Source: Saprospiraceae bacterium
GTDB taxonomy: Bacteria > Bacteroidota > Bacteroidia > Chitinophagales > Saprospiraceae
Assembly: GCA_022841345.1 (NCBI GenBank)
Contig: JALHRR010000009.1
Location: 75,663 to 139,662 of the forward strand
Length of the DNA: 64,000 nt
Reading direction: 5' to 3'
Every line of letters begins with the position of its first letter. The first letter of the stretch is position 1. The notes beneath the pieces are model-generated. The model was given only the letters and a program-made list of their open reading frames with translations. It did not search any database and was not told the DNA's origin. The position numbers and the translations under genes were made by a program. Shown here piece after piece: positions 25,139-34,351 of this stretch.

Positions 25139-26468
25139 TCTCAAATCGTAACCTTTGTACATTGCGGGCCTGCAATTTCCCGGCTCCCCATGCCAGAGCA
25201 CCATTCACCCAGGTCTGATCAACAGTACCTTTGAAAGTTCTGCCTTCCAGGGGAGACCACCCACATTTGTACAAAATATTTTCTCTTGAAACTGTCGCTG
25301 ATTCATTGGGATCAATTACGACCAAATCTGCCCAATATCCTTCTCTCAAATAACCTCTTTCTGCTAGCCGAAAACATTCTGCAGGTGCATGACACATTTT
25401 TTCCACTATTCTTTCCAATGATATTTTGCCTTCCTGCATCGCGTGAAGCATCATCAACAAAGTATGCTGAATCAAAGGTAATCCGGAGGGCGCTTCAAAA
25501 TAGGGTTTCGATTTCTCCTCCCAGGTATGTGGTGCATGGTCAGTAGCAATAATATCCAGTCTGTTATCCAGTAAAGCTTCCCAGATAGCTGCCCGGTCTG
25601 CAGGAGATTTAATAGCCGGATTGCATTTGATCTGATTACCCAAACTTGCATAATCTCTGTCATCAAAGCTTAAATGATGAACACAAACTTCGGATGTTAT
25701 CAGCTTATCTTTCAAGGGTTTATCATTGCTGAATAACTCCAATTCTTTAGCAGTGGAAATATGCAGAATATGTAGTCTGGTATCATATCTTTTGGCCAAA
25801 CTTACAGCCAATGAAGAAGACAAATAGCAAGCTTCTACAGAGCGGATAAGGGGGTGTAAATTTGCTGTAGCATTCGACCCATATTGTGCTTCGTATATAG
25901 CCATATTATGCCTTACGGTCGCCTCATCTTCACAATGTGTGGCAATCAATGTAGGAGCCTGAGCAAACAGCTGTTCCAGCGTTTTTTCATTATCAACAAG
26001 CATATTACCGGTACTGGAGCCCATAAAAGCCTTTATACCACAAACATTTTGAATATCAGTGCGTAATACTTCATCCAGGTTATCATTAGATGCTCCCATG
26101 AAAAAGGAATAATTGGCATGGGAAGTCTTTGCTGCAATGCTGAATTTATCTTCCAGCAGCGTCCGGGTAAGGGCTGGTGGAGAAGTATTTGGCATTTCCA
26201 TGAAAGAAGTCACTCCTCCTGCTACAGCTGCCGCTGATTCTGATTGAATATTTGCTTTATGGGTCAGTCCCGGTTCCCGGAAATGCACCTGATCATCAAT
26301 GATTCCAGGAATTAACCATTTACCATTCAATCTTACTTCTTCAACATTCGAATCAGGAGTTTTAACCTGACCGATAGCCACGATCCTCCCATCCTTTACC
26401 AACAAGTCCCCTTCTGTTATTTTCCCTTCATTTACAAGACTTGCATCACGAAATAAGATACCAGACAT
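25134..26468 (-). CDS. pyrC: Dihydroorotase (class I type)
   Basis: The enzyme forms dihydroorotate from carbamoyl aspartate in pyrimidine synthesis. The 444-residue protein starts at the ATG at 26468 (MSGILFRDASLVNEG). The open frame extends to 26711 but would run through the divergent purK start. Amidohydrolase motifs are IDDQVHFREPG (metal site and substrate Arg), FMEMPNT, ATHCED, LHISTAKE and ATDHAPHTWEEK. The usual HxH reads QVH here, a pattern I recall from other Bacteroidota dihydroorotases, so this may be a lineage variant or an inactive-type homologue. I favour an active enzyme because the Asp-His loop near the end is intact. The gene symbol is by function; related allantoinases or hydantoinases are less likely. 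Confidence 0.85.
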   Translation of the reverse strand: MSGILFRDASLVNEGKITEGDLLVKDGRIVAIGQVKTPDSNVEEVRLNGKWLIPGIIDDQVHFREPGLTHKANIQSESAAAVAGGVTSFMEMPNTSPPALTRTLLEDKFSIAAKTSHANYSFFMGASNDNLDEVLRTDIQNVCGIKAFMGSSTGNMLVDNEKTLEQLFAQAPTLIATHCEDEATVRHNMAIYEAQYGSNATANLHPLIRSVEACYLSSSLAVSLAKRYDTRLHILHISTAKELELFSNDKPLKDKLITSEVCVHHLSFDDRDYASLGNQIKCNPAIKSPADRAAIWEALLDNRLDIIATDHAPHTWEEKSKPYFEAPSGLPLIQHTLLMMLHAMQEGKISLERIVEKMCHAPAECFRLAERGYLREGYWADLVVIDPNESATVSRENILYKCGWSPLEGRTFKGTVDQTWVNGALAWGAGKLQARNVQRLRFER

Positions 26469-26520
26469 ATTTTTATGATTCTTTCTTACAAATATGGCAA
26501 TTCCTTTAGTTGAAATACTA

Positions 26521-26528
26521 TAGTTTTG
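26521..26528 (+). promoter_or_regulatory. Candidate -7 element for purK
   Basis: TAGTTTTG matches TAnnTTTG, 25 bp upstream of the purK TTG start in the divergent gap. The -33 element is not obvious. Confidence 0.4.
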
Positions 26529-26553
26529 ACCTGAATATCTTAAAACATTCATT

Positions 26554-27699
26554 TTGGAGAGATTAAAGATAGGAATTCTGGGAGCTGGCCAGCTGGGCCG
26601 TATGATTATGATGGAAGCCCTGAAGTGGGATATTGATTTATTTTTCCTGGACGAAGAATCCGATATGCCCGCTGCACGTATCAGCAACAACTTCCACAAA
26701 GGCAGTTTCAAAAGCTACGATGATGTTATTAATTTTGGGAAACAGCTGGATGTCATAGGTATTGAGATAGAGCATGTCAACACAGATGCCCTTCGTGTTT
26801 TAAAGTCTATGGGAAAACGAATCATTCCTGATCCGGATTTACTGGATATCATCAAAGACAAGGGACTACAAAAACAATTTTATTTTACTCAGGATCTGCC
26901 TACTCTTCCGGCATTATTTTTCAATGATAAGTCTGAACTCCTCCATGCTTACACTAGTGGAAAATTATCACTTCCATTTGTTCAAAAAAGCAGAACAGCA
27001 GGATATGATGGAAAAGGTGTTGTGATCATAAGACACGAGAATGACTTTGCTTTATTGTTAGAGGGGACCTGTATAATTGAACCGCTGGTGGATCTTGACA
27101 AGGAACTCGCAATTACCGTAGCCAGAAATGAAAAAGGTGAGGTAAAAACTTATCCGGTAGTTGAAATGCTTTTCAATCCTGCTGCCAATCTTGTAGAGAA
27201 TTTGAGATGCCCTGCAAATGTGGATGAATCTGTACTGGTAAGAATGGAAATTCTTGCACTTAAAACCATCGAAGCCTTTAATATCACCGGGCTTCTCGCG
27301 ATAGAGTGTTTTCTGGATAAGAATGGTACAATTTACATCAATGAGGTAGCCCCCAGAACGCACAATAGCGGACATCATACTATTGAAGCATGCTACACCA
27401 GCCAGTTTGAGCAACATCTGAGAATACTGATGGATGTTTCACTTGGTGATACAAGCCTCAGACAGCCGGCCATGATGATTAATCTTTTAGGGTCTCCGGG
27501 ATATGAAGGCACTCCATTTTATCAGGGTCTGGATCAGGTGCTGGAACTTGACAATACTTATGTTCACATTTATGGCAAGAAAAAAACCAAACCTTTTCGA
27601 AAAATGGGGCACGTTACACTTCTGGGCGAGGATATGTATGCCCTTGATAAAAAATCAGGATTTGTACAATCAACATTAAAAGTAATTTCAAATGGATAA
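26554..27699 (+). CDS. purK: N5-carboxyaminoimidazole ribonucleotide synthase
   Basis: PurK makes N5-CAIR from AIR, ATP and bicarbonate in purine synthesis. The 381-residue ATP-grasp enzyme begins with the N-terminal GILGAGQLGRMI loop. It has KSRTAGYDGKGV in the ATP-binding part and INEVAPRTHNSGHHTIEAC at the metal/catalytic end. The start appears to be TTG at 26554, as no in-frame ATG lies upstream. It overlaps purE by 8 bp. Confidence 0.93.
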   Translation: MERLKIGILGAGQLGRMIMMEALKWDIDLFFLDEESDMPAARISNNFHKGSFKSYDDVINFGKQLDVIGIEIEHVNTDALRVLKSMGKRIIPDPDLLDIIKDKGLQKQFYFTQDLPTLPALFFNDKSELLHAYTSGKLSLPFVQKSRTAGYDGKGVVIIRHENDFALLLEGTCIIEPLVDLDKELAITVARNEKGEVKTYPVVEMLFNPAANLVENLRCPANVDESVLVRMEILALKTIEAFNITGLLAIECFLDKNGTIYINEVAPRTHNSGHHTIEACYTSQFEQHLRILMDVSLGDTSLRQPAMMINLLGSPGYEGTPFYQGLDQVLELDNTYVHIYGKKKTKPFRKMGHVTLLGEDMYALDKKSGFVQSTLKVISNG

Positions 27700-28198
27700 A
27701 GTATTGGTGAGTATTATAATGGGATCTGATAGCGACTGGTTGGTCATGCAGGCAGCAGCTGACATAATCAAACAACTTGAAATATCATTTGAAACTGATA
27801 TAGTGTCGGCCCACAGAACTCCGGAAAAGATGTTTGAATTTGCACAAAATGCCCACCAGAGAGGCATAAAAGTCATCATTGCAGGAGCAGGCGGCGCAGC
27901 ACATTTACCGGGTATGGTAGCAGCATTGAGTCCACTTCCGGTGATTGGAGTACCGGTTAAATCTAGTAATTCTATTGATGGCTGGGATTCACTTTTATCT
28001 ATTGTTCAAATGCCAAATGGCGTTCCCGTTGCAACTGTAGCGGTAAATGCTTCTCAAAATGCAGGCATTCTCGCAGCCCAAATAATTGGCACCGGCGATC
28101 AGGCGGTGATGGAGCGAATCATTGCATTCAAAAATCAATTGCGGAAAGGAGTTGAAGCAAAATCAACAAATTTCAAAAATAGAGAGCATAGCCATTAA
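27692..28198 (+). CDS. purE: N5-carboxyaminoimidazole ribonucleotide mutase
   Basis: PurE class I mutase converts N5-CAIR to CAIR. The 168-residue protein shows VSIIMGSDSDW (phosphate/nucleotide loop), ETDIVSAHRTPEKM with the catalytic His, IIAGAGGAAHLPGM and GVPVKSS. The ATG lies inside the end of purK, giving a coupled purK-purE pair. Confidence 0.96.
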   Translation: MDKVLVSIIMGSDSDWLVMQAAADIIKQLEISFETDIVSAHRTPEKMFEFAQNAHQRGIKVIIAGAGGAAHLPGMVAALSPLPVIGVPVKSSNSIDGWDSLLSIVQMPNGVPVATVAVNASQNAGILAAQIIGTGDQAVMERIIAFKNQLRKGVEAKSTNFKNREHSH

Positions 28199-28227
28199 AC
28201 TAATTTATTTTTTTAGTCTCCAACAAA

Positions 28228-28259
28228 CTGTTAATAGATAGCGTATACGCTATTAACAG
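28228..28259. promoter_or_regulatory. Long palindrome between purE and DUF1800 gene
   Basis: The outer arms CTGTTAATA (28228-28236) and TATTAACAG (28251-28259) enclose a perfect 12-bp palindrome AGCGTATACGCT (28240-28251). It could be an operator or a stem ending the purE transcript. No downstream T-run is seen on the plus strand. Confidence 0.5.
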
Positions 28260-28301
28260 ATCATTTGTTCCTTTTAAGTACCCTTTACAACTCCTTTAAA
28301 G

Positions 28302-29993
28302 ATGAAAAGAGCGGACTTCCTCAAAAGTATTCTTAGCAATAAAGATACCATTCAACAGAAAGAGCCTGTTGAGAAAAAATTTCAAAACAAAGAAATCCCT
28401 GAATTCAGCAGATTACGAACTGGTTTAACTGAATATTCTGGCCCCTGGGAAGATTTGCAAAGATGGCATTTACTAAAAAGGACCATTACCGGCCCGACTA
28501 TTGAAAATCTAAAGAGTATAAGATCTTTAAGCCTGGATCAAACTCTGGATCTTCTGTTAAATGAAATTGATCTGAATCCTGCGCCACCATTGAATTACTA
28601 TCAGGAAGAAGTTGCTGATCCGGATGTACCGTATGGTGAAACCTGGGTAAATGCCCCACAATCAGGAGATCCTGGAATTAATGGCCGCAGAACTACCTCA
28701 TTCAGAGCATGGCTTTTTAGTCTCCACTTTAAACAACCATTGAGCATTCTTGAAAATATGTGCTTTTTCTGGCACAATCATTTTCCAATTGAAAGAGCCT
28801 CCGTCAATGACCCTGGGATGCTTTATCTGAATTACATGACCATGCGTGCACACGCATTGGGTAATTTCAGAGAGTTAGTAAAAGCAGTGACTATCGATCC
28901 TGCTATGTTGATTTACCTGAATGGACAACGTAATACAAAAGCAGCTCCCGATGAAAACTATGCCCGTGAATTGCAGGAGCTGTTCATGCTGGGCAAAGGT
29001 CCGGAATCTCAGTACACTGAAGAAGATATTCATCTGGCTGCGAAGGTGTTGACAGGATGGCGCGTAAACAGACAAACCAGAGCTCCGCAATTTGTTCCCA
29101 ATCAACACGATACTACGAACAAGCAATTCTCAGCTTTTTACAATAATCATATCATTCAGGGAAAGACAGGTCCGGATGGGGCCGGCGAAACAGATGAATT
29201 GATTGATATGATACTTCAGCAAAATGAAGCAGCGCTGTTTATCTGCAGAAAATTATATAAACATTTCATTTATTACACCATTGATCAACAGGCTGAACAG
29301 GAAATAATTGTGCCGCTTGCAGACCTGTTCAGAGCTAATAACTACGAGATCAAGCCAGTCGTCAAAGCATTGCTGTTTAGTGATCACTTTCACGATCCAC
29401 TCAACCACGGTTGTTATATTAAAACTCCATTGCAAGCCACTACAGGTATTACCAGACAGATTCATGTGACATTTCCGGATAGAGTAGATCTGTTGAGACC
29501 TGTTTACAGAATCTGGAATGTATTTTTTACAAGAATGCAGGATCAGCAACTGGAGCTCTATAATCCGCCTAATGTGGCAGGATGGCCGGCATTTTACCAG
29601 GCCCCTCAATTTTATCAGCTATGGATCAATGCCACTACCCTTCCATTTAGAAGTGATTTTCTTCAACAATTAACTGATCGGGGAGTAACTCAGCTTGGAT
29701 TGAATGTCAGAGGAGATGCTATTGCTATGATTGAATCACTGGATAATCCATTCGACCCTAATTTACTTGTAAAAGACATCTGTGATATGTTGCTCGGAGT
29801 GCCGATTAGCCCTGAACATCAGACTTATGTGAAATCTCTTCTCCTATCCGGTCAGGATGATGATTCTTACTGGACAGAAGCCTGGATTGCATATGTAAAT
29901 AGTCCTGGTACTGATACTTTGAATGCTGTCACTATCAGATTAAAATCTATGGTTCAATATCTGATAAGACTTCCGGAATTCCACCTTTGTTGA
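28302..29993 (+). CDS. DUF1800 domain protein
   Basis: The 563-residue protein has the DUF1800 hallmarks: ENMCFFWHNHFPIE, ENYARELQELFMLGKG, LAAKVLTGWRV, and LYNPPNVAGWPAFYQAPQF near the C-terminus. It belongs to a conserved two-gene unit with the DUF1501 protein 17 bp downstream. DUF1800/DUF1501 pairs are frequent in Bacteroidota and Planctomycetes; their biochemical role is not settled, and an envelope or secreted role is inferred from the DUF1501 partner's sorting domain. No clear signal peptide is visible here. Confidence 0.88.
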   Translation: MKRADFLKSILSNKDTIQQKEPVEKKFQNKEIPEFSRLRTGLTEYSGPWEDLQRWHLLKRTITGPTIENLKSIRSLSLDQTLDLLLNEIDLNPAPPLNYYQEEVADPDVPYGETWVNAPQSGDPGINGRRTTSFRAWLFSLHFKQPLSILENMCFFWHNHFPIERASVNDPGMLYLNYMTMRAHALGNFRELVKAVTIDPAMLIYLNGQRNTKAAPDENYARELQELFMLGKGPESQYTEEDIHLAAKVLTGWRVNRQTRAPQFVPNQHDTTNKQFSAFYNNHIIQGKTGPDGAGETDELIDMILQQNEAALFICRKLYKHFIYYTIDQQAEQEIIVPLADLFRANNYEIKPVVKALLFSDHFHDPLNHGCYIKTPLQATTGITRQIHVTFPDRVDLLRPVYRIWNVFFTRMQDQQLELYNPPNVAGWPAFYQAPQFYQLWINATTLPFRSDFLQQLTDRGVTQLGLNVRGDAIAMIESLDNPFDPNLLVKDICDMLLGVPISPEHQTYVKSLLLSGQDDDSYWTEAWIAYVNSPGTDTLNAVTIRLKSMVQYLIRLPEFHLC

Positions 29994-30010
29994 TTTCAAA
30001 ATAAAGCAAA

Positions 30011-31561
30011 ATGAAAAGAAGATCATTCCTCAAATACGGACTTTCAAGTGTCGTTGTACCTAATTTGCTCTCAGGCAAGCAATCCATGCCCTTTATGCCT
30101 TTCTTAAATCCGAAGAATTGCAATCCGGAAAGAAAATTAATTATTATTCAACTAAATGGCGGTAATGACGGACTGAACACTGTAATGCCTCTTGACCAGT
30201 ACGACTTATTGCAATCATACAGACCGGGATTGTTAATGCCTTCCAGCAGCTATATGCCGCTTCAGGGTCATGACAGTATGGGCTTCCACCCTGCCATGGA
30301 AAAAATGCATAATTTGCAGTCAGAAGGTAAATGCGCCGTGGTTCAAAATGTAGGTTATCCCATGCCCAACCTTTCACATTTCAGATCCACAGATATATGG
30401 ACTTCAGGATCGGACTCCAACCAGTTTCTATACTCAGGAATTTTAGGTAGAAGCCTGTATCAGGATCATCAGGGTTTTCCTGACGGATATCCGAATGAAG
30501 ATTTTACGGACCCTTTAGCTTTGCAAATTGGTTCAACTGCTTCCCTGCTTTATCAGGGTCCTACGACAAACATGGGAATTTCAATATCCAATCCTGATAA
30601 TTTCTATCAACTGGTAAGCGGAACTGTAGATCCGGCTCCATCCACAAAGGCAGGACATGAACTTACTTATATCAGGCTGGTTGCACAACAAACAGAACGA
30701 TATACCGGACAAATCAGGGATGCAGCCAATAACGCAGTCAATCTTTCCAATGAATATCCAGATGACAATGGATTAGCCCAACAATTGAAGATAGTGGCAA
30801 GAATGATTGCCGGCGGTTTAAAAACTCAGTTTTATCTGGTTCAATTAGGTGGATTTGATACACATTCTGATCAGGTGGATGATAATCCTGCTCTGGGAAC
30901 GCATAGTACTCTGTTAAATAGATTATCTGTCGGAGTAAACGCATTTCTGGATGATTTAAAACTGATGGGAAAAGATGAAGACGTTCTGGTAATGACATTC
31001 TCAGAATTTGGAAGAAGAATAAGATCCAATGCCAGCTTGGGGACTGACCATGGTGAAGCTGCGCCTATGTTTCTATTTGGCAATAACTTTAAAAATACTG
31101 TAATAGGAGAAAATCCTGTAATTCCTGGTGATGCCGGCCCGCAAACAAATGTGGAAGCCACCATTGACTTCAGATCAGTTTATGCGACCATCCTGAAGGA
31201 CTGGTTCTGTTATACAGAGGATGATCTGGATGATATTTTGCTCAAACAATTCGGGCAACTTCCTATATTCAATGATCTGTCTACTGCAGTTGCTCCTGTC
31301 AAAGACGAACAAAGAGTTTCGCTGTTTCCAAATCCTTGTCACGATGAAACCAATCTCACCTTTTACAGCCAGGGAGAAAAGATATCCATAAGAATGTTGA
31401 ACTCAAATGGTCGTGAGATGATGCGCTTACCTGCCACTTATTATCCTACGGGGTCTCAGAATATTCACCTCAATGTTGATAAATTGCAGAGTGGAGTGTA
31501 TTTCTGTCATGTCCAGGGTGAATCATTTAAAATGACATTGCCACTTGTGAAGGATCATTAG
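30011..31561 (+). CDS. DUF1501 protein with T9SS sorting domain
   Basis: This 516-residue sulfatase/phosphatase-superfamily-like DUF1501 protein contains QLNGGNDGLNTVMPL, MGFHPAMEKM, QLGGFDTHSDQ, TFSEFGRRI and GTDHGEAAPMFLFG. The N-terminus MKRRSFLKYGLSSVVVPNLL resembles a Tat-type signal. From about residue 430 a T9SS type A domain follows (SLFPNPCHDETNLTF, SGVYFCHV). It is probably exported and surface-located together with its DUF1800 partner. Confidence 0.88.
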   Translation: MKRRSFLKYGLSSVVVPNLLSGKQSMPFMPFLNPKNCNPERKLIIIQLNGGNDGLNTVMPLDQYDLLQSYRPGLLMPSSSYMPLQGHDSMGFHPAMEKMHNLQSEGKCAVVQNVGYPMPNLSHFRSTDIWTSGSDSNQFLYSGILGRSLYQDHQGFPDGYPNEDFTDPLALQIGSTASLLYQGPTTNMGISISNPDNFYQLVSGTVDPAPSTKAGHELTYIRLVAQQTERYTGQIRDAANNAVNLSNEYPDDNGLAQQLKIVARMIAGGLKTQFYLVQLGGFDTHSDQVDDNPALGTHSTLLNRLSVGVNAFLDDLKLMGKDEDVLVMTFSEFGRRIRSNASLGTDHGEAAPMFLFGNNFKNTVIGENPVIPGDAGPQTNVEATIDFRSVYATILKDWFCYTEDDLDDILLKQFGQLPIFNDLSTAVAPVKDEQRVSLFPNPCHDETNLTFYSQGEKISIRMLNSNGREMMRLPATYYPTGSQNIHLNVDKLQSGVYFCHVQGESFKMTLPLVKDH

Positions 31562-31805
31562 AAGTTAGAAGGATTAAGTCGTAAGGCATAAGGAGTAAGG
31601 CATCATTGGTAAGGTGCAAGTTGTAAGGTAATATTCTCAGCCACCACTTAAAGTTTTAGCCTTTTAATGGTTGACATTTTGATGTCGCAAAAAACTGGGG
31701 GCACATTCTTCACGGCTGTTCGATAACAGCTGGCTGTTAAACCTTTCACTATAGCTGTTAATTTATCAGGAATCATTACTTTGGAGGATAAATTCAGCAA
31801 CCACT
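31562..31805. repeat. Repeat mosaic with possible array remnant
   Basis: Words related to TAAGGCAT/TAAGGAG repeat at 31570-31630. At 31673-31686 GACAT-TTTG-ATGTC forms a small stem followed by GCAAAA, resembling a decayed hairpin-array end (GTCGCAAA). GGCTGTT occurs at 31714 and 31732, and GCTGTT-CGAT-AACAGC (31715-31730) forms a hairpin. Confidence 0.55.
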
Positions 31806-33119
31806 ATGAATATTCAATTTCTCTCCTGTTTTAAGACATCCATGTTTGCTTTGATTCTGTTGTTCATCAGTGTAATTACAAGCACTGCTCAGGAAAAAAT
31901 CACATATCTGCATTGCGGTAAACTATTGGATATGAACAGCTCACAAGTCCAGTCAGAAGTAACCATCGTCATTAAAAATAACCTGATAGATAAAATCGAG
32001 AAAGGATATAAGCAGGCTCCTGCTAATGCTGTTTTAATAGATTTGAAAAATAAGACTGTCATGCCCGGCTTCATGGATATGCATGTTCATATTGAAAGTG
32101 AATCTAATCCAAATTCTTACCTTGAAAAATATACTTTGAACGAAGCTGACAGAGCATTCAGAGCTCAAAATTTTGGGTTAAAAACACTAATGGCGGGCTT
32201 TACGACTGTCAGAGATCTTGGAGGAACAGGAGTAAATGTAGCTTACAGGAATGCCATCAATCAGGGTCTTGTGACTGGTCCCAGAATATTTACCGCTGAA
32301 AAATCAATAGCTACTACCGGTGGGCATGCAGATCCTACAAATGGTGGAAGAAGAGATCTTTTGGGAGACCCGGGACCTGATCTGGGTGTTATCAATTCAC
32401 CGGAAGAGGGACGCAAAGCGGTCAGACAGCGATATAAGAATGGTGCAGACTGTATTAAGATTACAGCTACCGGAGGAGTGCTGAGTGTAGCCGCCAGTGG
32501 ATTGAATCCTCAGTTTTTTGACGATGAACTGGAAGCTATCATCCAAACTGCAAAAGATTATGGATTCCATACAGCAGCTCATGCTCATGGGGCTGAAGGT
32601 ATGAAAAGGGCAGTAATTGCTGGTATCACAAGTATTGAGCACGGAACATATATGACTGAAGAAATCATGCAATTGATGAAAGAGAAAGGAACTTACTATG
32701 TTCCCACTATCTCTGCCGGTCAATTTGTTGGTCAAAAAGCAAAAATTGCCGGATTCTACCCAAAAGTGGTTGCTCTGAAAGCAGCTGCAATCGGCCCTCA
32801 AATCCAAAGCACATTTGCTAAAGCTTATAAAGCAGGTGTAAAAATTGCTTTCGGAACAGACTCAGGAGTTAGTTTGCATGGAGATAATGCCGATGAATTT
32901 ATTCTGATGGCAGAAGCAGGAATGCCGGCATATGAGGCAATAAAATCAGCGACAGTTACCACCGCACAGCTTTTGGATCTCAGTGATAAATTGGGGACAA
33001 TTTCCGCTGGAAAATGGGCAGATATCGTTGCTGTGGAAGGCGATCCATTGCAGAATATTTCCATACTCAAAAATGTCAGATTTGTCATGAAGGATGGAGT
33101 AGTATATAAAAATGAATAG
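31806..33119 (+). CDS. Secreted amidohydrolase (imidazolonepropionase/Xaa-Pro dipeptidase-like)
   Basis: The 437-residue metal-dependent hydrolase has an N-terminal hydrophobic signal (about 10-28, ending TSTAQ). Superfamily features are PGFMDMHVHIESE (HxH), FTTVRDLGGTG, the CIKITATGGVLS segment with the likely carbamylated or bridging Lys, HAHGAEG, GITSIEHGTYM, AFGTDSGVS, and the closing AGKWADIVAVEGDPL. Homologues are annotated as prolidase-like or imidazolonepropionase-like amidohydrolases acting on peptides or related amides in the periplasm. The exact substrate is not deducible. Confidence 0.88.
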   Translation: MNIQFLSCFKTSMFALILLFISVITSTAQEKITYLHCGKLLDMNSSQVQSEVTIVIKNNLIDKIEKGYKQAPANAVLIDLKNKTVMPGFMDMHVHIESESNPNSYLEKYTLNEADRAFRAQNFGLKTLMAGFTTVRDLGGTGVNVAYRNAINQGLVTGPRIFTAEKSIATTGGHADPTNGGRRDLLGDPGPDLGVINSPEEGRKAVRQRYKNGADCIKITATGGVLSVAASGLNPQFFDDELEAIIQTAKDYGFHTAAHAHGAEGMKRAVIAGITSIEHGTYMTEEIMQLMKEKGTYYVPTISAGQFVGQKAKIAGFYPKVVALKAAAIGPQIQSTFAKAYKAGVKIAFGTDSGVSLHGDNADEFILMAEAGMPAYEAIKSATVTTAQLLDLSDKLGTISAGKWADIVAVEGDPLQNISILKNVRFVMKDGVVYKNE

Positions 33120-33442
33120 CAGCTATCTCCTGTATCAAGCTGGATTTTATTTTTTTTTCATTTTTTGATCAGCGAAAGTGGTCAAATTCTCATGAAAAAG
33201 ATATATTTGAAAATCAAAAGTCATTTTTAAGTTCTTTTGATTGTCAGCATACTTAAAGCTGATACATTAAACAACCTCACCTTACAGATTTTAATCCGAA
33301 AATCACATTCGGATCATGTCAGACTTGCTTTGAGCTAATACTGATAGCATTAAGTCAATCATTCCGGACATGGCATAGAATTAAGTATTTACAGATAAAT
33401 GCAGTGGCTCAGCGCATTTTATTCAACTTTAAATACTAAATC
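33120..33442. other. Gap, nothing recognised
   Basis: AT-rich leader between the amidohydrolase and the first lipoprotein gene. A T9 run lies near 33150 without a clear stem. I see no gene or repeat. Confidence 0.5.
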
Positions 33443-33871
33443 ATGAAAATTTATTTGAAAACCATAATACCAATTACAGCAATTTTATTTGCAATTTCTG
33501 CATGTAATGTTGAAGGTTCCAAGGAACATCTTCTGACAAGTGAAAGCTGGAAATTGATCGCATCTGAAACAGTAGATTTTTTTGATACCATTGATAATTT
33601 CGCACGACTAAAAGCTTGTGAAAGGGATAATTTATACAATTTTCTGCCGGACCAAAATCTGGAAATAGATGAAGGACCGACTAAGTGTAAACAGAGTGAC
33701 CCTCAGACCTATATTGAAGGGACATGGACATTTTCTAATCTTGAAACCCAAATAACTATAAATGAAATTGAGTATTTCGTTCAGGAGTTCACAGAAAAAA
33801 GGTTCAGAATATTAGCTGACATTCAGGAGAATGGTCGGACGGCTACCATTGAATTGACTTATGGAAGGTGA
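33443..33871 (+). CDS. Lipocalin-like lipoprotein paralogue 1
   Basis: The 142-residue lipoprotein has an SP-II signal with lipobox ISAC (Cys about 21). The mature part fits the short lipocalin-like lipoproteins of Bacteroidota: LLTSESWKLIASE, ending in IELTYGR. It shares with four neighbours the core C..D....F....n.eiDEGpTKC...DPQt...G.W, including two extra conserved Cys that could form a disulfide. It is the most divergent of the first four copies (KQSDPQTYIEGTW). Ligand unknown. Confidence 0.8.
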   Translation: MKIYLKTIIPITAILFAISACNVEGSKEHLLTSESWKLIASETVDFFDTIDNFARLKACERDNLYNFLPDQNLEIDEGPTKCKQSDPQTYIEGTWTFSNLETQITINEIEYFVQEFTEKRFRILADIQENGRTATIELTYGR

Positions 33872-33922
33872 GTTTTCCGAATTGTCTGTTATCCAAATCT
33901 TTATAATTTAAAAATCACCATT

Positions 33923-34351
33923 ATGAAATTCAAATTTAAAATTGCAATTAATATATTGATATGTTTCCTCATTGCGTCATCGTGCAAGAAAGAAGTTTCC
34001 AGAACTGAATTATTAACAAGCGGTAGTTGGCAGCTAATAGCTTTGCAGACTGACTTCTTTGGCGTGCCTGCAGATTCCTATGCTGATATGGAGGATTGTG
34101 AGAAAGACAATTTATTCACCTTTAAAACCGATAATACAATAGATTTGGATGAAGGACCCACAAAATGTGACCCTAATGATCCCCAAACGCGCAATGAAGG
34201 CCCATGGACTTTGTTTGATAATGATACCAAAATCAACATGGATAGTATTGATTTTGATATATTGGAGTTGACCGAAAGCCATTTTAAGATAAATGGAACA
34301 ACATTGGCATTGGGTTTAGTCGTTAATGTTGAATTGACCTTTGGTAAATAG
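33923..34351 (+). CDS. Lipocalin-like lipoprotein paralogue 2
   Basis: 142 residues with lipobox ASSC (C21) followed by KKE. The shared blocks are ELLTSGSWQLIA, DCEKDNLFTF, LDEGPTKCDPNDPQT, EGPWTL and VELTFGK. It lies 51 bp after paralogue 1, so the two may be co-transcribed. The equal length and collinear motifs show tandem duplication; the high divergence means the duplication is old. It is exposed at the outer membrane by lipidation; the ligand is unknown. Confidence 0.8.
   Translation: MKFKFKIAINILICFLIASSCKKEVSRTELLTSGSWQLIALQTDFFGVPADSYADMEDCEKDNLFTFKTDNTIDLDEGPTKCDPNDPQTRNEGPWTLFDNDTKINMDSIDFDILELTESHFKINGTTLALGLVVNVELTFGK

Noticed and set aside
26469-26711. N-terminal extension of dihydroorotase by 81 residues
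   Set aside because: It would overlap the divergent purK start and promoter and has no homology-like features. The normal start is at 26468.
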